Shown piece by piece: positions 7,881 through 16,224 of a DNA stretch of 56,688 nt. Origin of the DNA: CAIJMI01 sp043798445 (GTDB taxonomy: Bacteria; Patescibacteriota; Microgenomatia; UBA10105; UBA927); the NCBI GenBank assembly GCA_043798445.1, contig JAZDOQ010000018.1:1-56688 (forward strand). Reading direction: 5' to 3'. The translations under genes were made by a program, and so were the position numbers. Under the pieces are notes generated by a model. That model saw nothing but the letters and a program-made list of their open reading frames with translations. It did not search any database and was not told where the DNA came from. Within the stretch, counting starts at the first letter, position 1; every line of letters starts with the position of its first letter.

Positions 7881-9396
7881 ATGAAACTAACGTTCTAACC
7901 CCAAATCCTGTTCCCCCATACCGCGTCAACGGTGTTTCTTTTTCAGCAAAAGCCGGGCCTGCAATATCAAGATGTGCCCACACTGTCGCGTCCTTCACAA
8001 ACTCCTTCAAAAACAGTGCACCGTTGATTGCGCCGCCGTACTTGGTTTTTGAAACATTCCGAACGTCAGCAACTGCACTTTTGAGTTCATCTTGATATTC
8101 TTTTGCAATTGGCAGACGCCATAATTTTTCACCAGAAAGAAGTCCTGCATCGAGAAGCGACCGAGCAAGCATATCATCATCAGAAAACACGCCTGCAATA
8201 TCTTCTCCAAGTGCAACTACACAGGCCCCTGTTAATGTTGCCACATCAATGATGTAATCAGACGGGACATATTTTTCTGCATAGGATAGCGCATCTGCTA
8301 AAACAAGCCTGCCTTCTGCATCAGTATTCACGACTTCAATCGTTTTCCCATTCATCGCCCGCACAATATCCCCCGGCTTTATCGCAGTCCCACTAGGCAT
8401 ATTTTCACACGCTGCAATAAGTCCGACCACAGTAATGCTTGGTTTCAACACGAAAAGCGCCTGAAATACACCAAGAATTGCAGCAGCTCCTGCCATATCA
8501 CATTTCATCGTTTCCAGTCCTGATTGGTTTTTTAATGACAATCCACCGGAATCATACGTGATTCCTTTGCCGACTAGACAGATCGTTTTCTTAGTTAACA
8601 CTGAGCTTGCCGAAGTGCCCCCGCCATGATAGGTAAGCTTGATAAACTTCGGTTCTTCATTTGATCCTTTGGAAACACCCAGGAATGCGTGCATGCCAAA
8701 TTTTTTTATCTCTTTTTTTCCATAGACTGTTGCGCGGATTCGCGGATGTTTCGCAAGAGATGTTGCTACTTTCCCTAAATACGACGGGGTCGCAACAGAT
8801 GACGGTTCATTCACAAGGTCACGCGCAAGCATTGTTCCCGATGTTCTTGTCGTACCATCAACAATGCCACGCACTGTATCATGCATTATTTCTTTGGTGA
8901 TAAAAAACGTCACCGTCTCAATATCTTTGTCTTTGTCTTGTGTTTTTTTATTCTTGTATTGTAAAAATGCATACGTTCCGAGTCCAATCCCTTCAACAGC
9001 AAGGCGAACAGCCGCAAATGCACCGAGTCTGGCAACAATCTCTTGAGGAATGGCAAGCGAAAGCGTTTTCGTTTTTCCCTGCTTTGCCCGCGCTGCTGCT
9101 GCAGCAACGGCGGTTTGCCAATCAAACGAGGTCATCCTGTTCACATCACTACATCCTGAAACGATAATGCGTGTATATGGAAGTACTCCGTGCGTCTGAA
9201 AAACAAATGTCGATCCAACTGTTGGTTCAAATTCCTCAAGCTTTAATAATTTTTTAAGCCGACCTTTGGAAGACGCGTCAATCTGGGTTACGTCATCAAG
9301 ATACACAACCCGTGATTTCGTATCAGACCCTGCAAACACAACAAGTGTGTCAGCTGACAAAGACGTAATGGATTTGATCGTGGTATAGAATTTCAT
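7852..9396 (-). CDS. pepA: Leucyl aminopeptidase (M17 family)
   Basis: 514 residues, usual length for cytosolic M17 aminopeptidases, which remove N-terminal residues from peptides using two metal ions. The signature NTDAEGRL is complete, with GKGITYDSGGLSLK and MKCDMAGAAA supplying the metal-binding Lys and Asp residues. The N-terminal macro-like domain is present but divergent. A monocistronic unit: an extended -10 box lies upstream at 9415-9420, and tRNA-Leu lies just beyond on the same strand. Confidence 0.95.
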   Translation of the reverse strand: MKFYTTIKSITSLSADTLVVFAGSDTKSRVVYLDDVTQIDASSKGRLKKLLKLEEFEPTVGSTFVFQTHGVLPYTRIIVSGCSDVNRMTSFDWQTAVAAAAARAKQGKTKTLSLAIPQEIVARLGAFAAVRLAVEGIGLGTYAFLQYKNKKTQDKDKDIETVTFFITKEIMHDTVRGIVDGTTRTSGTMLARDLVNEPSSVATPSYLGKVATSLAKHPRIRATVYGKKEIKKFGMHAFLGVSKGSNEEPKFIKLTYHGGGTSASSVLTKKTICLVGKGITYDSGGLSLKNQSGLETMKCDMAGAAAILGVFQALFVLKPSITVVGLIAACENMPSGTAIKPGDIVRAMNGKTIEVVNTDAEGRLVLADALSYAEKYVPSDYIIDVATLTGACVVALGEDIAGVFSDDDMLARSLLDAGLLSGEKLWRLPIAKEYQDELKSAVADVRNVSKTKYGGAINGALFLKEFVKDATVWAHLDIAGPAFAEKETPLTRYGGTGFGVRTLVSFIEAQAKKM

Positions 9397-9414
9397 AAAA
9401 TATACGTTTGGAGC

Positions 9415-9420
9415 GTATTA
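9415..9420 (-). promoter_or_regulatory. Extended -10 promoter of pepA
   Basis: TGGTATAAT on the minus strand (TGn + TATAAT). It ends 18-20 nt before the pepA ATG, so a leader of about 12 nt without a ribosome site is expected. It lies between tRNA-Leu and pepA. Confidence 0.6.
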
Positions 9421-9453
9421 TACCACTAAAGTGAAAAACCAAGCAGTTTTTTG

Positions 9454-9538
9454 TGCCGAGAGAGGGACTCGAACCCTCACGGAGTATTATCTCCACAGGT
9501 TTTTGAGACCTGCGCGTATACCATTCCGCCACCTCGGC
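9454..9538 (-). tRNA. tRNA-Leu (anticodon CAA)
   Basis: 85 nt read on the minus strand. Acceptor arm GCCGAGG pairs with TCTCGGC (one G-U), discriminator A. The anticodon stem CAGGT/ACCTG holds the loop CTCAAAA, giving anticodon CAA for UUG codons. A long variable arm (class II) follows and the T arm is GAGGG-TTCGAGT-CCCTC. The 3' CCA is not encoded, so a CCA-adding enzyme is required. Confidence 0.97.
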
Positions 9539-9590
9539 TTTAAACCTTAAAAGCTATTATACTTGAAATATGGGTTCCCTGTCATGAGGT

Positions 9591-10934
9591 TTACGAGGCA
9601 TTCGCTTCACTTTGTTTATGTTCAACACCAAAAAACCGTATCCGGTCTCCACGGAATACTAGATCAAGTTCTCCTAAAGGACCGTTTCTGTGTTTTGCAA
9701 CACGAAGCTTCGTTGGAATCTGATCGCCCCATTGCGTCATATCCGCTTCTTCCCGATATAAAAACATAACAACGTCTGCATCCTGCTCAATCGATCCTGA
9801 CTCCCGAAGGTCAGATAATTCCGGCACACGACTTCCACGGGATTCAACCGCACGGGATAACTGAGAACACGCGAGCACGGGAACGTTGAGCTCACGAGCC
9901 AAATTTTTTAAACTTTGAGAGATCACAGAAACCTCCTGCACCCGGTTATCAAATCTGCGTCCGGCATCAGCAAGCTGGAGGTAGTCGACAATGATGAGTT
10001 TCACGCCAAATTCCATTTGGAGCCTCCTGGCTTTTGTGCGCATTTCCAAAATACTCAAACCAGGCGTATCGTCAATATAAATAGGAGCTTCTGCAAGTTG
10101 CCCCATAGCATCGGAGAGCTTTGTAAAATCATCATCGGATAATTTTCCGGTTTTTAACTTCCATGCGTCAATGTCAGCTTGTGCAACCAGCAACCGATCC
10201 ACCAACTCTTCTTTGCTCATTTCAAGAGAAAAAATACCAACCGGTATTTTTTCATGGACTGATACATACTGCGCAATATTGAGTATCATTGCTGTCTTTC
10301 CGGTACCAGGACGGGCTGCTAAAATGAGAAGGTTGGAATCCTGCATACCTGCAAGCTTCATATCAAGATCATGAAACCCGGTGGCCACACCACGAAGCCC
10401 TCCTGACCGTTTATGCAGTTCGTCAAGCCGATCAAAGGATGATGCAAGTGCGTCTTTAATAGGGATAAAATCCCGTTTCATTGCATGTTGGGAAATGGAA
10501 AAAATATGCTGTTCTGCGCTATCAAGGATTGACTGCACTTCGCCAGATTCCTTAAACGCAAGTTCATTAATTTCAGAAGCAGCTGAAATAAGAAGTCGTT
10601 TGATGTTGTATTCTTTAATAATTTTTCCGTACTGTTCTGCGTTTGCGCTTGTAGGCACCACATTCACAAGTTCATTAATAACCGACGCTCCCCCCACTTG
10701 TGTGAGGTTTCCCTGTTTTTTCAGTTCATTTACAACCGTGACGACATCAATCGGGTCATGCCGTTCATACAGAGCCATCATAGAAGCAAATACAAGTCCT
10801 AAATGTTCATTGTAAAAATGACCGGGGCGCAAAAACTCAACCACATCAATCATTGCATCCTTATCAAGAAGAATGGCACCTAATACCGACTGTTCAGCTG
10901 AGTCGTCATGCGGAGGAACTTTTGGATGTTGCAT
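9591..10934 (-). CDS. dnaB: Replicative DNA helicase DnaB
   Basis: Start taken at ATG 10934 (MQHPKVPPHD); a TTG 15 nt upstream would overlap the preceding gene. 447 residues, two domains: N-terminal DnaB domain (about 10-110) and RecA-like ATPase domain with Walker A ARPGTGKT at about 207-214, and IIVDYLQL as Walker B. DnaB is the hexameric helicase that unwinds the fork and binds primase. No intein is present at the Walker A or other common sites. It follows the MBL-fold gene directly, with the ATG 2 nt after its TGA. Confidence 0.97.
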   Translation of the reverse strand: MQHPKVPPHDDSAEQSVLGAILLDKDAMIDVVEFLRPGHFYNEHLGLVFASMMALYERHDPIDVVTVVNELKKQGNLTQVGGASVINELVNVVPTSANAEQYGKIIKEYNIKRLLISAASEINELAFKESGEVQSILDSAEQHIFSISQHAMKRDFIPIKDALASSFDRLDELHKRSGGLRGVATGFHDLDMKLAGMQDSNLLILAARPGTGKTAMILNIAQYVSVHEKIPVGIFSLEMSKEELVDRLLVAQADIDAWKLKTGKLSDDDFTKLSDAMGQLAEAPIYIDDTPGLSILEMRTKARRLQMEFGVKLIIVDYLQLADAGRRFDNRVQEVSVISQSLKNLARELNVPVLACSQLSRAVESRGSRVPELSDLRESGSIEQDADVVMFLYREEADMTQWGDQIPTKLRVAKHRNGPLGELDLVFRGDRIRFFGVEHKQSEANAS

Positions 10935-10935
10935 A

Positions 10936-11562
10936 TCACTCAAGAACAACGAGTTGTTTTTCTTCTGGTAGTTTGCTCTTGGAAATTGTCAGTTTAGGTT
11001 GGGCAACCACCTGTTCTTTTTCCATTTCCTTCAAAAAAACCGACACCGGCGCAAGATCCTTTATGGAAAGTCCCGGCCGGCCGTAGTGCATCGGAATAAC
11101 AATAGACGGTTCAATTTCCGCAATTATTTTTTTAGCCTGCACTGCATCAGTCGTATAGGTTCCGCCGACAGGAACAAACAAGATATCAACACCATCCAAG
11201 ATATCAAGCTCCGCTGCGGTCAACAGTCTTCCTATATCTCCAAGATGGACGATGGTTACATCATCCATTTCAATACGGTACACAGTATTTTTTCCTGCAT
11301 CATTACCATGTTCCGTGGTAATACCGATAATGCCAATGCCTTTAATGTCATATTCTCCGGCACCTTGTACCACAAACGGATCTCCCTCAAGTTGTGATAC
11401 GTTATTATGATCTTTATGACTGTGGGATACGGTCACAATATCGCATGCGGTATGTTTTGGAAATTTAAGTCCCGTAAATGAGGAATCAAACGGATCCGTG
11501 ACAAGCGTCACAGATTTCCCACGAATTTTAAATGAAGAATGACCTAAAGAAATGATATCCAT
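10936..11562 (-). CDS. MBL-fold metal-dependent hydrolase (UlaG-like)
   Basis: 208 residues of metallo-beta-lactamase fold. The metal motif HSHKDH is at 47-52, with further ligands likely in TTEHGN, HLGDIG and PMHYG. The overall pattern (short, beginning MDIISLGHSSFKI) resembles the UlaG/YtkL-like group of L-ascorbate-6-P lactonase relatives, whose substrates are mostly unknown. First gene in the pair with dnaB. The extended -10 box at 11573-11578 precedes it. Confidence 0.88.
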   Translation of the reverse strand: MDIISLGHSSFKIRGKSVTLVTDPFDSSFTGLKFPKHTACDIVTVSHSHKDHNNVSQLEGDPFVVQGAGEYDIKGIGIIGITTEHGNDAGKNTVYRIEMDDVTIVHLGDIGRLLTAAELDILDGVDILFVPVGGTYTTDAVQAKKIIAEIEPSIVIPMHYGRPGLSIKDLAPVSVFLKEMEKEQVVAQPKLTISKSKLPEEKQLVVLE

Positions 11563-11566
11563 ATGC

Positions 11567-11596
11567 TTGCATTTTATACCACGTCTCGTGTATGCT
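11567..11596 (+). promoter_or_regulatory. Promoter for the exported Ig-like protein
   Basis: TTGCAT (11567-11572), 18-nt spacer, TATGCT (11591-11596). Start of transcription near 11603 gives a leader of about 14 nt to the ATG at 11617. Confidence 0.5.
11573..11578 (-). promoter_or_regulatory. Extended -10 promoter of the MBL-dnaB unit
   Basis: TGGTATAAA on the minus strand, 10 nt before the ATG at 11562, predicting a 3-4 nt leader. The space is shared with the divergent promoter at 11567-11596. Confidence 0.55.
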
Positions 11597-11616
11597 TAGC
11601 AACACCTCAAAAAAAT

Positions 11617-12090
11617 ATGAACAAAGACGCACTGTTTGCAACACTTATTGGGCTTGGTATCGGGCTCCTGCTCACCGGCATCATTCTTGTTGGCCCGAAT
11701 ATCGCAAAATCAATACCGAACATTAAATTTCCGGAAATAGCAAAAATTAGTCTTCCTTCATTTTCTTTCCCAAAAAAAGCAACGCCTACAATAACGGCAG
11801 ATCAAACAAAACAAACAGATAGTCACACGCTCATCATCGACAGCCCGCTTGAAAGCGCAATTGAACAGACAGAGTCGGTACTGGTGTCGGGATCAACATC
11901 CAAAGGCGCAACCGTCGTCATCCAGGGCTTTCTTGATGATGTTGTCATCGACGCAAACGGTGACGGAAAATACGCAGGAAAAATTACCCTTGCCGAAGGC
12001 AAAAATGATATCGTTGTAACAAGTTACAACGTAACCAAAGAACAAAAAATTCAAAATCTAACGGTGTATTACACACCTGAGGAATGGTAA
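11617..12090 (+). CDS. Membrane-anchored protein with one Ig-like (glucodextranase B-type) domain
   Basis: Start at ATG 11617 (MNKDALFATLIGLG), placing a single hydrophobic helix at residues 5-28; the frame upstream (from 11563) contains no credible sequence. After a Pro/Ser/Lys-rich spacer, residues from about 70 (LIIDSPLESAIEQ through VLVSGSTSKGATVVIQG to IVVTSYNV and LTVYYTPEEW) form a beta-sandwich like the glucodextranase domain B/bacillopeptidase F repeat. These are usually carbohydrate- or surface-associated. No enzyme domain is attached. It is followed after 7 nt by another exported protein. Confidence 0.65.
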   Translation: MNKDALFATLIGLGIGLLLTGIILVGPNIAKSIPNIKFPEIAKISLPSFSFPKKATPTITADQTKQTDSHTLIIDSPLESAIEQTESVLVSGSTSKGATVVIQGFLDDVVIDANGDGKYAGKITLAEGKNDIVVTSYNVTKEQKIQNLTVYYTPEEW

Positions 12091-12097
12091 ATTCGCT

Positions 12098-12817
12098 ATG
12101 AAAACAACATTATTTATTACTATCATATCACTATTTTTACTTAGCATTTCTTCTTCTGTCGTTGCACAAACCGCTACCCTCTCTACCACCCCAACCGTGT
12201 CAGATAAAGCACAACAACTCGAGAATTTAAAAGATAGACTCGCAACAAAAGTTGCTGAACTACGGCAATCACAACGTATGGCAATATTTGGAAAAATTAA
12301 GTCTGTCAGCATTTCAACATTCACGGTTGAAACCAAAACAAAAGATTTAAAAATTGAACTGACTGACGACATAAAAATCTTCCAAATACTCAAAGGAAAA
12401 CGGACAGAATTGAAAACTGATAACCTGGAAAAAGGCGATGTCGTCACAGTATTTGGTGAATATGACAGCACACTCGAACTTCTCAAGGCAAAGGTTGTCT
12501 TCATTCAAGGAATAGATCCTGTACGCGCCTCCGGTACCATTACGGACGTCAAAAAAATTGATTACACCATCACTATTGAATCGGGAGACAAAAAAATATA
12601 CATTATCGATTTTGAAACAACGACTAAAACAGCTATCTGGAATGGAAGCACACAGGAAAAAGGCGGATTTTCCAAGTTTACCTTAGGAGATATCATCCAT
12701 GTCACAGGAACAGCCGTTCCCAAAAAAGAAAACCGCATCAGCGCAAGCCGTATACTCACGGTTATTGGACAAATAAAAGGTGTCACCACATCAGTTACTC
12801 CAACGCCAACCCCGTAG
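12098..12817 (+). CDS. Secreted beta-rich protein, DUF5666-like
   Basis: 239 residues with a clear signal peptide (MKTTLFITIISLFLL through VVAQ-TAT, cleavage likely near residue 24). A short coiled coil (KAQQLENLKDRLATKVAELR) follows. Two beta segments (KIKSVSISTFTVETKTKD and ASGTITDVKKIDYTITI) look like the small OB-like repeats of DUF5666-type proteins. The C-terminus is a short TPTPTP run. The ATG lies 7 nt after the stop of the previous gene, so they are likely co-transcribed. Function unknown. Confidence 0.65.
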   Translation: MKTTLFITIISLFLLSISSSVVAQTATLSTTPTVSDKAQQLENLKDRLATKVAELRQSQRMAIFGKIKSVSISTFTVETKTKDLKIELTDDIKIFQILKGKRTELKTDNLEKGDVVTVFGEYDSTLELLKAKVVFIQGIDPVRASGTITDVKKIDYTITIESGDKKIYIIDFETTTKTAIWNGSTQEKGGFSKFTLGDIIHVTGTAVPKKENRISASRILTVIGQIKGVTTSVTPTPTP

Positions 12818-12850
12818 AAAAAGCGCTATACCCCATGCCCAGCGGCATAA

Positions 12851-12879
12851 TATACAACATTTTTAACGTGTGGTATACT
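12851..12879 (+). promoter_or_regulatory. Promoter of the hisC-hisS unit (extended -10)
   Basis: TATACA (12851-12856, 4 of 6 matches to TTGACA), 17-nt spacer, TGGTATACT with -10 TATACT at 12874-12879. Transcription would start around 12886-12888, immediately before the leader-peptide ATG at 12889. Confidence 0.7.
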
Positions 12880-12888
12880 ATCATTCTT

Positions 12889-12963
12889 ATGAATACCCGA
12901 TGTGCCGTTAGCTATTGGCATCATTATGCAACCCTTTTGGTTGACGGGTATTTTGTGGCATAA
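12889..12963 (+). CDS. Leader peptide of the hisC-hisS attenuator, 24 aa
   Basis: ATG 12889 to TAA 12961-12963. The peptide has a cluster Tyr-Trp-His-His-Tyr at codons 9-13 (12913-12927) and Tyr-Phe at codons 21-22. The ATG is 9 nt past the -10 box, so the leader is translated from a leaderless start. The clustered His and aromatic codons, the position before a histidinol-phosphate/aromatic aminotransferase and histidyl-tRNA synthetase, and the overlap with RNA pairing segments make it a stalling sensor like hisL or trpL. It would report charging of tRNA-His, and possibly tRNA-Tyr or tRNA-Trp. Not tested; a chance reading frame is the alternative. Confidence 0.7.
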   Translation: MNTRCAVSYWHHYATLLVDGYFVA

Positions 12964-12994
12964 AACAATACATACTAAGCCACTTGAAGACCCG
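12892..12994 (+). promoter_or_regulatory. Attenuator switch: mutually exclusive RNA helices before hisC
   Basis: Segment 1 AATACCCG (12892-12899) pairs perfectly with segment 2 CGGGTATT (12945-12952). Segment 2 can instead form an antiterminator with segment 3: CGGGT (12945-12949) with ACCCG (12990-12994), then U-A/U-G pairs, then GTGGC (12955-12959) with GCCAC (12979-12983). Segment 3 is also the left arm of the terminator. A ribosome stalled at codons 9-13 would mask segment 1 and leave segment 2 free, so the antiterminator forms. A ribosome reaching the stop codon at 12961 would cover segment 2, so the terminator forms. Confidence 0.7.
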
Positions 12995-13013
12995 CAGCCA
13001 GGCGGGTTTTTTT
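12990..13013 (+). terminator. Intrinsic terminator in the hisC leader
   Basis: ACCCGC (12990-12995), 6-nt loop AGCCAG, GCGGGT (13002-13007), then T7 (13007-13013). It ends only 12 nt before the hisC ATG at 13026, so it must act on hisC-hisS and cannot be a terminator of the upstream gene. It is the 3:4 helix of the attenuator. Confidence 0.85.
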
Positions 13014-13025
13014 ATGGGGAAAACT

Positions 13026-14045
13026 ATGAATATACCAAACGTATACGCATCAGCTGTCAAAAAACAGCAACTGGACATGACCCTGAGTGAAAATCCCCTG
13101 GGGTGTTCTCCCCGTGCCATGCAGGCGCTCCAACAACTGACGATGAAGGATATTGCGACGTACCCGGATACTAGTCCGCTTCTTGCTGCGGCAGGCAAAC
13201 GCTTTGGCGTCAAACCGTCCTGCATGCTTGTGGGAAACGGGTCCGAACAGCTCATTAAACTGGCAGCACAAACGTTTCTGAAACCAGAAAGCACTGCGCT
13301 TGTACAATCTGGATCATTTTCCGTATTGAGCAAGGAATGCCTGCTGACCGATGCCAGCGTGACGCTTTGTGACGTAAATGATCTGGCAACTCAAACAATA
13401 AATCCTGATGTGGTATTTCTTTGCAATCCAAATAACCCGACGGGCGAAATCATTCCTAAAAAGACAATTAACCGCATCATTGCTGCGTTTCCAAACGCAG
13501 TTATCGTAATTGACGAGGCAAATGCGGAATTTTCAGGGCAAACAACAATTCCTGTAGCTATCAAAAAACAAAACGTGCTGATACTCCGGACATGCTCGAA
13601 AGCATTTGGACTTGCAGGGCTTCGTGTCGGTTTTCTCATCGGAAATCCTATGCTCGTTAAAAAACTCAACATTGCACAACAAGTGTTCCCTATCTCGTCG
13701 CTCTCGGTAACGCTTGCAAGCGCTGCAATAAACGATAGGGATTTTGCAGAAAAAACCATAGCGTTTATCAAAAAAGAACGAATCAGTATGATGAGTGCGC
13801 TAAAAAAGCGTGGGTTTATTGTGTCGCAATCCGTTACCAATACGTTGTTTGTCTCAACACCACGCGCTAAAACACTCATTGCTGCACTCAACGACAATGG
13901 TGTATCCGTGGTTGCAAATACCTTTTCTCCGGGACTCCGAACGCCGGGATTTCGCATTGCACTTCGGGACACAAAAACAAATCGTATGTTTTTGCAAAAA
14001 CTCGATGCAGCAATTGAACAAATAGGGTTAAACCTGATACGATAG
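13026..14045 (+). CDS. hisC: Histidinol-phosphate/aromatic aminotransferase family
   Basis: Start chosen at ATG 13026, just after the terminator U-run; ATG 13014 in the same frame overlaps the U-run. 339 residues of class I/II PLP aminotransferase. Motifs: SENPLGCSP near the N-terminus, CNPNNPTG at 133-140, Asp163 in VIDEAN, and the PLP lysine K192 in SKAFGLAGLR. These fit HisC. HisC-type enzymes often also transaminate aromatic amino acids, which fits the mixed His/Trp/Tyr leader peptide. No other histidine biosynthesis gene is in the window, so a complete pathway is not implied. hisS follows after 16 nt. Confidence 0.88.
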   Translation: MNIPNVYASAVKKQQLDMTLSENPLGCSPRAMQALQQLTMKDIATYPDTSPLLAAAGKRFGVKPSCMLVGNGSEQLIKLAAQTFLKPESTALVQSGSFSVLSKECLLTDASVTLCDVNDLATQTINPDVVFLCNPNNPTGEIIPKKTINRIIAAFPNAVIVIDEANAEFSGQTTIPVAIKKQNVLILRTCSKAFGLAGLRVGFLIGNPMLVKKLNIAQQVFPISSLSVTLASAAINDRDFAEKTIAFIKKERISMMSALKKRGFIVSQSVTNTLFVSTPRAKTLIAALNDNGVSVVANTFSPGLRTPGFRIALRDTKTNRMFLQKLDAAIEQIGLNLIR

Positions 14046-14061
14046 AAAAGGAATACACTTT

Positions 14062-15267
14062 ATGATTAAACCACAAACACTTAAAGGATTTCGTGATTTT
14101 TTGCCCGAAGAAGCAACAAAGCGCCAACGCGTGATGGAGATATTTCGAGATGTGTTCACACGGTTTGGATTTGAACCACTCGAAACACCGGCACTTGAAT
14201 ATGCTGAAACACTAACTGGCAAATATGGATCGGATGCAGATAAACTTCTGTATCTGTTTAAAGACAACGGTGGACGAGATGTTGGACTTCGCTATGACCA
14301 AACCGTTCCCCTGTCCCGCATCATGGCGCAATATCAAGATATTCCCCTTCCCTTTAAGCGTTACCAAATGCAGCCCGTTTGGCGTGCCGAAAAACCACAA
14401 AAAGGACGGTTTAGAGAATTTTTACAATGTGATATTGATATCGTTGGTGCTAAAAGTGAAACTGCTGACGTTGAAATCATCACTGCAACCATTGAGGCAC
14501 TTAGATCGCTCAATATTCCCAATCCCATTGTCACCATTAACGATCGAACACTCTTTGAATACTACAAAGTATCAAAGGCGGAAATTATCATCATTGATAA
14601 ATTGAATAAAATCGGTAAGGAAGCCGTCATCGAACTGCTCACGAAAGGCGGAAGGAAGGATGCAACAAATCTCTTTTCAACCTTTGAAAAGTCTGCGCCA
14701 ACTGCAAAACTCAAAACAATATTTACCATGCTTTCAAGCCAAGGATACAAAGAAGGTGTGGACTACGAATTCTCACCATTTTTGGCTCGAGGTCTTGATT
14801 ACTACACATCAACCATCTTTGAAGTGAGCATTCCAAGTTACGGCGCTGGATCTGTTGCTGGTGGTGGAAGATATGACGACCTCATTGGGCTTTTCAGTGG
14901 CAATCCACTCCCCGCTGTCGGTATCGCATTCGGATTTGACCGCATCATGGAAATACTCGCAGAAAAACAATTACTTTCATCTCAAGAAACCGGAGCAACT
15001 GTTCTTGTAACAGTATTTGATGAGGCGTCACGTATTGAGTCAGGAGAGATTGCTTCTACGCTACGGAACGCAAACATAAATACCGATCTTTACCTTGAAC
15101 CAGCAAAACTGGAAAAACAACTGAAATATGCAGATAAAAAGATGATACCGTACGTCATCGTGCAAGGGCCTGATGAAAAAACGAACGGCGTCGTACAACT
15201 GAAAGATATGAAAACAAGACAAAGCGACATGATATCCATAGAAGATGTCATTAAAAAGTTGTTATGA
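14062..15267 (+). CDS. hisS: Histidyl-tRNA synthetase
   Basis: 401 residues, slightly short for bacterial HisRS. Class II aminoacyl-tRNA synthetase: LRYDQTVPLSR at 76-86 (motif 1 region), KRYQMQPVWRAEKPQKGRFREF at about 99-120 (motif 2, split here for length: KRYQMQPVWR and GRFREF), and the His-specific ARGLDYYT motif near residue 248. A C-terminal anticodon-binding domain ends the protein. Ribosome site AAAGGAA precedes the ATG by about 9 nt. It is downstream of hisC and hence under the leader attenuator, which would couple its expression to His-tRNA charging. Confidence 0.96.
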   Translation: MIKPQTLKGFRDFLPEEATKRQRVMEIFRDVFTRFGFEPLETPALEYAETLTGKYGSDADKLLYLFKDNGGRDVGLRYDQTVPLSRIMAQYQDIPLPFKRYQMQPVWRAEKPQKGRFREFLQCDIDIVGAKSETADVEIITATIEALRSLNIPNPIVTINDRTLFEYYKVSKAEIIIIDKLNKIGKEAVIELLTKGGRKDATNLFSTFEKSAPTAKLKTIFTMLSSQGYKEGVDYEFSPFLARGLDYYTSTIFEVSIPSYGAGSVAGGGRYDDLIGLFSGNPLPAVGIAFGFDRIMEILAEKQLLSSQETGATVLVTVFDEASRIESGEIASTLRNANINTDLYLEPAKLEKQLKYADKKMIPYVIVQGPDEKTNGVVQLKDMKTRQSDMISIEDVIKKLL

Positions 15268-16217
15268 CTCCTGTCCAAAAAGGCGTAATCGGGCTTATTA
15301 TCGCAAATATTATCTGGGGATTCGCCTCCCCTATTTTCAAGTGGAGTCTCACGAATATCCCTCCATTCACCCTTGCGTTTCTTCGTTTTTTTATTGCGAG
15401 CATCATTCTAGGCATTGTTCTTCGAAAAAACCTTGCTTTACCCATTAAAGACAAACATGATGTAAAACTCCTCATCATTCACGCACTTACCGGAATCACC
15501 GGCAACATCACTCTCTTCTTTCTTGGACTCCAGCTGACTCTTGCTATCAATGTTCCGGTCATTGCTTCATCTCAACCGATTATGATATTCCTCTTTGCGT
15601 ATCTCATACTCAAAGAGAAACTCAAATTGAACAAAGTGCTTGGTATGATTGTCGGAACCATCGGCATCCTCGCCATTGTCCTTGAACCAATCTATTATGC
15701 AGGAATTGATGGGAATACGCTTGGCAATTTTTTAATCGTGCTTGCAACTATTAGTGGAGCTATCGCTATGCTCATAGGAAGACAGCTGTTTCAAAAATAT
15801 GATCCCCTGGTATTAATGTTTTGGGCATTTGTCATAGGAACGCTTTCCTTTCTTCCCCCCGCACTTGTTGAGTACATAAGACAGCCAACCATATTTCAAA
15901 CCCTGGATATTCGAGGTATTGTCGGCATCATATTCGGATCCGTATTCTCAAGCACGATTGCCTACACACTCTACGCATACGGACTATCAAAAATTCAAGC
16001 AAGCGATGCATCACTTTTCATTTATATTGACCCTATTGCCGGTGCCGTTCTTTCGTATTTCATGCTCCATGAACCGATCACCATACCGTTTCTCATTGGC
16101 GCAGGCCTCATATTCACCGGTATCTATATTGCTGAACGCCGGATTCACTACCATCCATTCGGCAAACTCCGCATAAAATGTCCAGATTGCCAAACAAATC
16201 AATCTCATGTAAAATAG
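15264..16217 (+). CDS. EamA/DMT-superfamily transporter
   Basis: 317 residues with ten predicted membrane helices in two EamA halves, a typical drug/metabolite exporter layout. It starts inside the hisS stop (ATGA overlap), so it belongs to the attenuated unit and may move histidine-related or aromatic metabolites; this is inference from context. The C-terminus carries an unusual short soluble tail with a CPDC pair (IKCPDCQTNQ). Substrates of this family cannot be told from sequence. Confidence 0.85.
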   Translation: MTPVQKGVIGLIIANIIWGFASPIFKWSLTNIPPFTLAFLRFFIASIILGIVLRKNLALPIKDKHDVKLLIIHALTGITGNITLFFLGLQLTLAINVPVIASSQPIMIFLFAYLILKEKLKLNKVLGMIVGTIGILAIVLEPIYYAGIDGNTLGNFLIVLATISGAIAMLIGRQLFQKYDPLVLMFWAFVIGTLSFLPPALVEYIRQPTIFQTLDIRGIVGIIFGSVFSSTIAYTLYAYGLSKIQASDASLFIYIDPIAGAVLSYFMLHEPITIPFLIGAGLIFTGIYIAERRIHYHPFGKLRIKCPDCQTNQSHVK

Positions 16218-16224
16218 ACTTCTT

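Noticed and set aside
9591..10934. Intein in dnaB
   Set aside because: The gene is of normal length with uninterrupted Walker motifs.
12892..12952. Three-way-junction riboswitch upstream of hisC
   Set aside because: The three helices do look like an aptamer, but no known riboswitch core is present, and the translated leader peptide with its His/aromatic codons plus the mutually exclusive pairing explains the region better.
12902..13090. Alternative 62-codon frame over the hisC leader
   Set aside because: It overlaps the hisC coding start in another frame, has no ribosome site, and runs through the terminator.
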